Below, one piece after another: positions 57,759-64,000 of a stretch of 64,000 bases of DNA; position 1 is the first letter of the stretch, and the number at the start of each line of letters is the position of its first letter. The position numbers and the translations under genes are program-made. The DNA is from Leptospira tipperaryensis (GTDB taxonomy: Bacteria > Spirochaetota > Leptospiria > Leptospirales > Leptospiraceae): contig NZ_CP015217.1 in NCBI RefSeq assembly GCF_001729245.1, positions 677,501 through 741,500 on the forward strand, read 5' to 3'. Below the pieces are notes generated by a model, which had not been told where the DNA came from, ran no database searches, and worked only from the letters and a program-made list of their open reading frames with translations.

Positions 57759-58280
57759 TTATAGAGCCACTTTTCTTCTTTCTAATTCTTCTCGGAGCAG
57801 ATCCAAAGCCTTTAACAATTTTCTACTGACCGTTCTGGAAGAAATGTTCAACGCCTGCGAGGTTTTCTCCAAAGTGTAATTGTTAAATTCTTTCAAAAGA
57901 ATGATGCTTTTTTCAGGTTCCGGTAAGGAAGATATGATTTCTCTCAATTCTTCCTCTAAAATTTTAGTTTCCAAATCCTGAATAAAATCATCTTTCACTC
58001 GAAGCGATTCTAATGAAGCATTTTCTTCCAGGATCAATTCCTTTTTCCGGTTTTTCCGATACGTAAAATATGTATTCTTTGCGATTGCCGACGCCCAGGT
58101 ATAAAAGCTTCCCTTTTCCTCTGAATACCCGGGGAAACCGCGATAGAGATTGATAAAAACTTCCTGCGCAATGTCTTCGACTTCGTTCGGATCCGTGGAA
58201 AGAAATCGAATTACCTTGTAAATCGCGTCTTTGTATTTTTCATAAAACAGAGAAAAATCGTGATCTTGACTTAACTTCAT
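57759..58280 (-). CDS. ECF-type RNA polymerase sigma factor
   Basis: A 173-residue sigma-70 family protein with only regions 2 and 4. Region 2 includes [19 protein letters not shown] near 33-51 and region 4 includes [19 protein letters not shown] near 135-153. It directs RNA polymerase to its own promoter class when freed from its anti-sigma factor, here encoded next. GAAAGG lies 5 bases before ATG 58280. No match to a GGAAC/CGTC-type promoter was clear upstream. Confidence 0.93.
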   Translation of the reverse strand: MKLSQDHDFSLFYEKYKDAIYKVIRFLSTDPNEVEDIAQEVFINLYRGFPGYSEEKGSFYTWASAIAKNTYFTYRKNRKKELILEENASLESLRVKDDFIQDLETKILEEELREIISSLPEPEKSIILLKEFNNYTLEKTSQALNISSRTVSRKLLKALDLLREELERRKVAL

Positions 58281-58715
58281 TTTAACCTTTCAATTGGAAA
58301 ATACAAAAGAAAAACATACATAAGATAGACGAAAACAAAATGGATAAAATGGCGAAGTAAAAATCGTAAGTTTAATTTTTAGATTCTCTTGTATTTCTTT
58401 CATCCATTTGTCCTCAATGAAAGACTCTGATTTGTAAGATCATAGAATGGATGTTGTTTGATCGAGTCATAATTATTCTTACTCCGAACTTATTATCATT
58501 TGAAAAATTAAAATTGAAAAGATTTCCGTGTTTGATTTACTCAAAGGCAGGGAAATCTTATTCTTATCCGTAAAATTTAAACCGAAATTCTCCATCGCGA
58601 GGCCGTTCTAAGCAAACACAGAAAGGAGCACGGGGCTCCTTTCTGTGTTAGGCAGATTGTGATGAGTCGATTCTTCTACAATTAAGATGGAATCTTTATA
58701 GAAGAAACTTTCCTA
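58281..58715. other. Intergenic region upstream of the ECF sigma gene
   Basis: About 435 AT-rich bases holding the sigma operon promoter and, near the lipoprotein gene end, a long hairpin (58615-58649). No gene was recognised. Confidence 0.5.
58615..58649 (-). terminator. 15-bp perfect stem-loop after the large lipoprotein gene
   Basis: AACACAGAAAGGAGC (58615-58629) and GCTCCTTTCTGTGTT (58635-58649) form a perfect 15-bp stem with a 5-base loop, 66 bases downstream of the lipoprotein stop on the minus strand. No long T tract follows, so it is a probable terminator or mRNA 3'-end stabiliser. Confidence 0.6.
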
Positions 58716-59954
58716 TCATTTATATTCGCTCAAGATCGTCGGTAAGTGAAAGATCACGTTTCTTCTGGCTGCGTTCGTTAAGTTGTCGTTCCCATCCGTT
58801 GCATTCGGTCTATCGGCCGCGTCGAGCTGAGGTGAAAAAACATTGTCTGCGGAACTCGAGTCCCAGAACAAAACGTTTTCAACGGAAAGGTTGAAAAGAA
58901 GATTCGATTTTCCGGGGTTCGAGTTATCTAGATCGACTACGAGTATATAAGGTGTCGTGGCGGGAATTCCGTTCATACTCGCGGGGCTTTTGAATTTCAG
59001 TTTTTGATTCGCCGATGTGTAGTTTACTCCTGGGTTCACAGGCGTGTTTAAGAATGCTCCGGGATAACTGAAGTAATTGAATCCTGGGATAGCGAGAAAA
59101 GATCCGGAAGAAGAATCCACAGCGGATTCTACAAAGGTACAGGAGCTCATAAGTGTTTCTCCGGCAGGAAGTAATTGATTGAGAATAAAACCCGCTGAAT
59201 TGGTAAAGGACACCGGACAACCGTTACCGAAAATTTTTGTACTGACTTCCCCTCTACTCATCTGAGGAGAAGGGTTGTTCAGGAGTAAATCCACGTAACG
59301 ATAGGAATTTTCGGGGACAACATTTGGTTCAAAATAATAAGAAAATCCTCTTACGATAATTCCAATTCTGTCATAGTCGGCGCTGACCTCGGAAGGAATG
59401 GGGGAGATTGGAAGATAAGCAGAACCGGTAGTGCCTTCTCCGACTTTGAGGGCGACGGACATAAAACCGGAGCAGGGACCAAGATCGGGAGCGCCGCCGG
59501 GCACGTTGTTGTTTCCCAGTTTAAATGGTCTAAAGTCGGCATTCTCTATCGTTTCGGTTCCGGGAGCAGGACCGCCTTTTGCAACCTTCTTATACGCTAA
59601 AATTTGACAAACTTCCATCGATACAGCTGCAGGTGTTAAGAAGTGATCCGAGAAAGCGTCGCCGTCTCCGTAGTTGAGGGGATTATCACCCGCTAAATCG
59701 ATTAGAAATCCGGATGCATTGGGGCCGACGAGAAAACCGGAAGAGTTGGAAACCCGAGCCCCCGCCATTGCGGTTGCGGTAGTGAGTTTGAATTCCGCAT
59801 TACTTCCACCCGCGGCAATTCCAAGCAACGCCAACAACAAATTGCTCGAATCATCCTTCTTCTTTGAGTTACAATCCATCAAGAATAGAAAGAGAGTAAA
59901 GAACGCCGCAACGGGAAGCATTCTAAAATTGAGTCTATATTGATTCAGTTTCAT
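58716..59954 (-). CDS. Large leptospiral lipoprotein
   Basis: A 412-residue lipoprotein. The signal ends FLFLMDC with Asp before the Cys, as in the lipoprotein at 29237. The tail just after, NSKKKDDSSNLLLALLGIAA, is a hydrophobic stretch common in leptospiral lipoproteins. The rest is beta-rich with few Lys, several Cys, and Asn/Pro/Gly turns, as in surface-exposed proteins. Family not recognised. ATG 59954 is accepted because it begins the signal (MKLNQYRLNFRMLPVAAFF). Confidence 0.75.
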   Translation of the reverse strand: MKLNQYRLNFRMLPVAAFFTLFLFLMDCNSKKKDDSSNLLLALLGIAAGGSNAEFKLTTATAMAGARVSNSSGFLVGPNASGFLIDLAGDNPLNYGDGDAFSDHFLTPAAVSMEVCQILAYKKVAKGGPAPGTETIENADFRPFKLGNNNVPGGAPDLGPCSGFMSVALKVGEGTTGSAYLPISPIPSEVSADYDRIGIIVRGFSYYFEPNVVPENSYRYVDLLLNNPSPQMSRGEVSTKIFGNGCPVSFTNSAGFILNQLLPAGETLMSSCTFVESAVDSSSGSFLAIPGFNYFSYPGAFLNTPVNPGVNYTSANQKLKFKSPASMNGIPATTPYILVVDLDNSNPGKSNLLFNLSVENVLFWDSSSADNVFSPQLDAADRPNATDGNDNLTNAARRNVIFHLPTILSEYK

Positions 59955-60165
59955 CGTGTTAAAACCTCCAATGAAATCGCAAAAGAAATATAGAGAGATT
60001 GGAGAAGAATCGAGACAGGTTTTGTTAAAAAATGGGAAAGATTAGAGAAGAATCAGATTCGATTTCGACTAAAAGTGTAATCAGATTATAACTATACACA
60101 TTGCTTTCATGAATGAAACAAAGACGACGATTAGAAAAATGCTAGGTTTGTAAAAATCAAAATTC

Positions 60166-62040
60166 TTATTTCCATTTTTCTAATATTCTCAAGATATCAT
60201 TTCCGAACTTTTCGACTTTCGCGGAACCCATTCCCTTGATGAGCGAAAGTTCTTCCGGGGTTTCGGGCATCGCCTGAGCAATTTGTGCTATGACCGGATT
60301 TTGAAGAACCATAAACTTTTTCCACTTTCTTCTTCGAGCTTCTCTGTCTCGAAAATTTTTGAGTTCTTGTACGACGTTTTTTGCCGGAAGAGTTTTGCGC
60401 TCCGGGTCGGCGCTTTCTTCTTTTTTCTTACGGGGAGTTCTTACGATTACGGTGGATGTTAGGATGAGTTTTGGATATTTATCTCCGACGATTTTTACTT
60501 TTTTTTCGGAAATCCATTCGTCCAGGATTCTTAAGATGGCCTCCTCCGGAACGGAGCGGAGAGATCCGTAAACGGGAGTTCTATCTAGTTTTTTTCTAAG
60601 AATTTCGTTTGAACGTGAACCTCTCAAAACTCCTGCGATCATTCTTTTTCCGAATTTTCCGGGAATGAGTTCGAGCAATTCTTCGATCGTATTTAATTCT
60701 TCATTTGAAAAATCGTATTTTTCTTTTTGTTCTTTTTTCTGTTTTTTATCTTCTTCTCTTTTGAGAAACTCGTCTCTTCCCGATGTCGGAAGTTCCTCTT
60801 CGGATTCTTTTTCTAAACAGATATCGCAGGTCTTACATTCCGGAATTGCTTCTCCGAAATAAGAACAAAGAATTTGTTGTCTGCACTGATTGGAAACCGC
60901 GTAATCTTTGACGTAGGAAAGAAGGGTCTCTCCTCCTTTACGATTGGATTCTTTTCCGATGATAAAACTTTGAGTGACAAGATCGGAAGGATGATAGAAG
61001 AGAATACAATCCGAATCCTTTCCGTCTCTTCCCGCTCTCCCGGCTTCTTGATAATAACTTTCCAGAGACGCAGGAGTTTGATAGTGAATCACCATTCTTA
61101 CGTCGGGACTATCAAGACCCATCCCGAACGCGTTAGTCGCCACGAGTATGTTTGTCTTTCCGGTCGAATAACCATCCTGTGCTTTTTCTCTACTCGAGCC
61201 GGTTCTTCCCGCGTGATACTTTCCTACTTTGAATCCATTCTTCTTTAGAAAATCGTAAACCGATTCTACCTTTTGTCTGGTCGCGCAATAGATGATCGCT
61301 CTTCCGCTTGTCGATTTTTGGAAATTGCCTCGGATGAGAATTTTCAAAAGTTGGCTTTCGCGGAAGGTTTCGTTTTGAGGAAAAAGAATGGAGAAGTTTA
61401 GGTTTTCTCTGTAAAAACTTCCTTTGATAAGCGAAGGTTCTTTTAAACCCAGGGAATCGGAAATGTCTTTGATGACTCTTTGCGTCGCGGTGGCGGTTAA
61501 CGCAATGACCGGAATCTTCTTCGGGAATTTATCCCGGAGTTCGTAGAGTTTTCTGTATTCGGGTCTGAAGTCGTGACCCCACTGAGAAACACAATGAGCT
61601 TCGTCTACGGCGATTCTTTTAAGAGGAAGTTTGGGGAGAATTTCGAGCACTTGTCTGCTCAGAGCTTTTTCGGGAGATAGATAAAGAATCTGGATTTTTC
61701 CCGTTGCGGCCCGGCTCAGAATTCTCAACTGTTCGAGATCGTCTTGAGTGGAATTACAATATTCCGCGGTGATCCCCTTTGCTTTAAGAGAATCGACTTG
61801 ATCTTTCATGAGAGCGATCAGAGGAGATATGACGAGGGTAAGAGATCCTTCCTCTAAAACGGAAGGGAGCTGATAGATGAGGGACTTTCCTCCGCCGGTA
61901 GGAAGGATGACTAACGTGTCGTTCCCTTCGAGAACGGATTCGATCGCTTCCTTTTGTCCTTTTCGGAATTGCGGGAGCCCCCAGACTTCTTTGAGGGCCG
62001 ATTCTAAATCTTTAAACTTTTTATTTACTTCTGAGTTCAT
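60166..62040 (-). CDS. recQ: ATP-dependent DNA helicase RecQ
   Basis: A 624-residue RecQ helicase. Walker [15 protein letters not shown] is near 47-60, the DEAH box [18 protein letters not shown] near 143-160, and motif [12 protein letters not shown] near 335. The RecQ-Ct zinc site has four Cys in [10 protein letters not shown] and ECKTCDIC near 390-415. An HRDC-like domain ([20 protein letters not shown]) ends the protein. It unwinds DNA 3' to 5' in recombination and fork repair. Starts at ATG 62040. Confidence 0.96.
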   Translation of the reverse strand: MNSEVNKKFKDLESALKEVWGLPQFRKGQKEAIESVLEGNDTLVILPTGGGKSLIYQLPSVLEEGSLTLVISPLIALMKDQVDSLKAKGITAEYCNSTQDDLEQLRILSRAATGKIQILYLSPEKALSRQVLEILPKLPLKRIAVDEAHCVSQWGHDFRPEYRKLYELRDKFPKKIPVIALTATATQRVIKDISDSLGLKEPSLIKGSFYRENLNFSILFPQNETFRESQLLKILIRGNFQKSTSGRAIIYCATRQKVESVYDFLKKNGFKVGKYHAGRTGSSREKAQDGYSTGKTNILVATNAFGMGLDSPDVRMVIHYQTPASLESYYQEAGRAGRDGKDSDCILFYHPSDLVTQSFIIGKESNRKGGETLLSYVKDYAVSNQCRQQILCSYFGEAIPECKTCDICLEKESEEELPTSGRDEFLKREEDKKQKKEQKEKYDFSNEELNTIEELLELIPGKFGKRMIAGVLRGSRSNEILRKKLDRTPVYGSLRSVPEEAILRILDEWISEKKVKIVGDKYPKLILTSTVIVRTPRKKKEESADPERKTLPAKNVVQELKNFRDREARRRKWKKFMVLQNPVIAQIAQAMPETPEELSLIKGMGSAKVEKFGNDILRILEKWK

Positions 62041-62206
62041 GGAATCCGTTTACATAAATTTCTTTCTTTGGATCTGGAACCGGGTTTATCGATTTATATT
62101 TATCTCTCCAAGAATCACCGGAATCGATTTGTTTCTTCGATTCCGCGATATCCGCTTTCCTTCGAGGACGAAGCCTTGATCTGCGTTGATACAAAAGGCG
62201 CCAGAT

Positions 62207-64000
<1,794 letters not shown>

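Overview
The window is a stretch of spirochaete chromosome, almost certainly from the genus Leptospira. Support comes from a moderately AT-rich base composition (roughly 40 % GC by eye), a FlaA-type periplasmic-flagellum sheath protein, an OmpL47-type repeat protein, leptospira-style lipoproteins with long Leu-rich or Thr/Ser-rich segments after the lipid-attachment Cys, LpxD and Lnt (a lipid A-bearing double membrane), and dispersed intergenic repeats. Species cannot be fixed from the sequence alone. Most of the window is ordinary core chromosome; no phage, insertion sequence or CRISPR array was found.

Layout. 0-5 kb: an RRM RNA-binding protein, a GNAT acetyltransferase, a membrane fatty-acid desaturase behind a direct-repeat operator, a DUF1801 protein, a GNAT remnant, and a TetR regulator divergent from a hotdog thioesterase with two strong palindromic operators. 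5-12 kb: a RanBP2-zinc-finger membrane protein, a tandem pair of HExxH lipoproteins, a LysR regulator divergent from leuCD, and lpxD. 12-24 kb: a DMT transporter, several unrecognised proteins, a LysR/quinone-oxidoreductase divergent pair, then a four-gene run (glutathione peroxidase, ChaN-like protein, zinc-ribbon class A PBP, periplasmic helical protein). 24-30 kb: tRNA-Tyr and tRNA-Thr with a 93-bp repeat at the tRNA-Tyr 3' end, the N-terminal half of a split transketolase, a SirB1-type protein, a polyprenyl diphosphate synthase, a dispersed repeat, an AHSA1-type protein and a lipoprotein. 30-41 kb: a membrane protein/histidine kinase/receiver module, a metallo-beta-lactamase-fold hydrolase, and a leftward operon of lipase-chaperone-like protein, lnt and an RNase H-like exonuclease. 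41-51 kb: a PdxB-like dehydrogenase, a divergent Fpg/Nei glycosylase, a small lipoprotein, a second hotdog thioesterase with a MarR regulator and tandem palindromes, a five-PAS hybrid kinase and another membrane kinase. 51-64 kb: a second copy of the dispersed repeat, the FlaA-like protein, the OmpL47-type protein, comF, dinB, a leftward ECF sigma / FecR-type anti-sigma / outer-membrane barrel operon, a large lipoprotein, recQ, and mnmC running off the right edge.

Two themes stand out. (1) Signalling: two membrane histidine kinases share an ungapped insertion between the H-box and the N-box, giving 210 residues from His to Asn in both against 117 in the hybrid kinase nearby. The ECF sigma operon carries the same small beta-rich domain at the C-terminus of the anti-sigma factor and at the N-terminus of the adjacent barrel, which suggests an envelope signalling route. 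(2) Acyl-chain metabolism: a desaturase and two paralogous thioesterases each sit behind their own repeat-type operator, pointing to several local regulators of acyl-CoA or acyl-ACP use.
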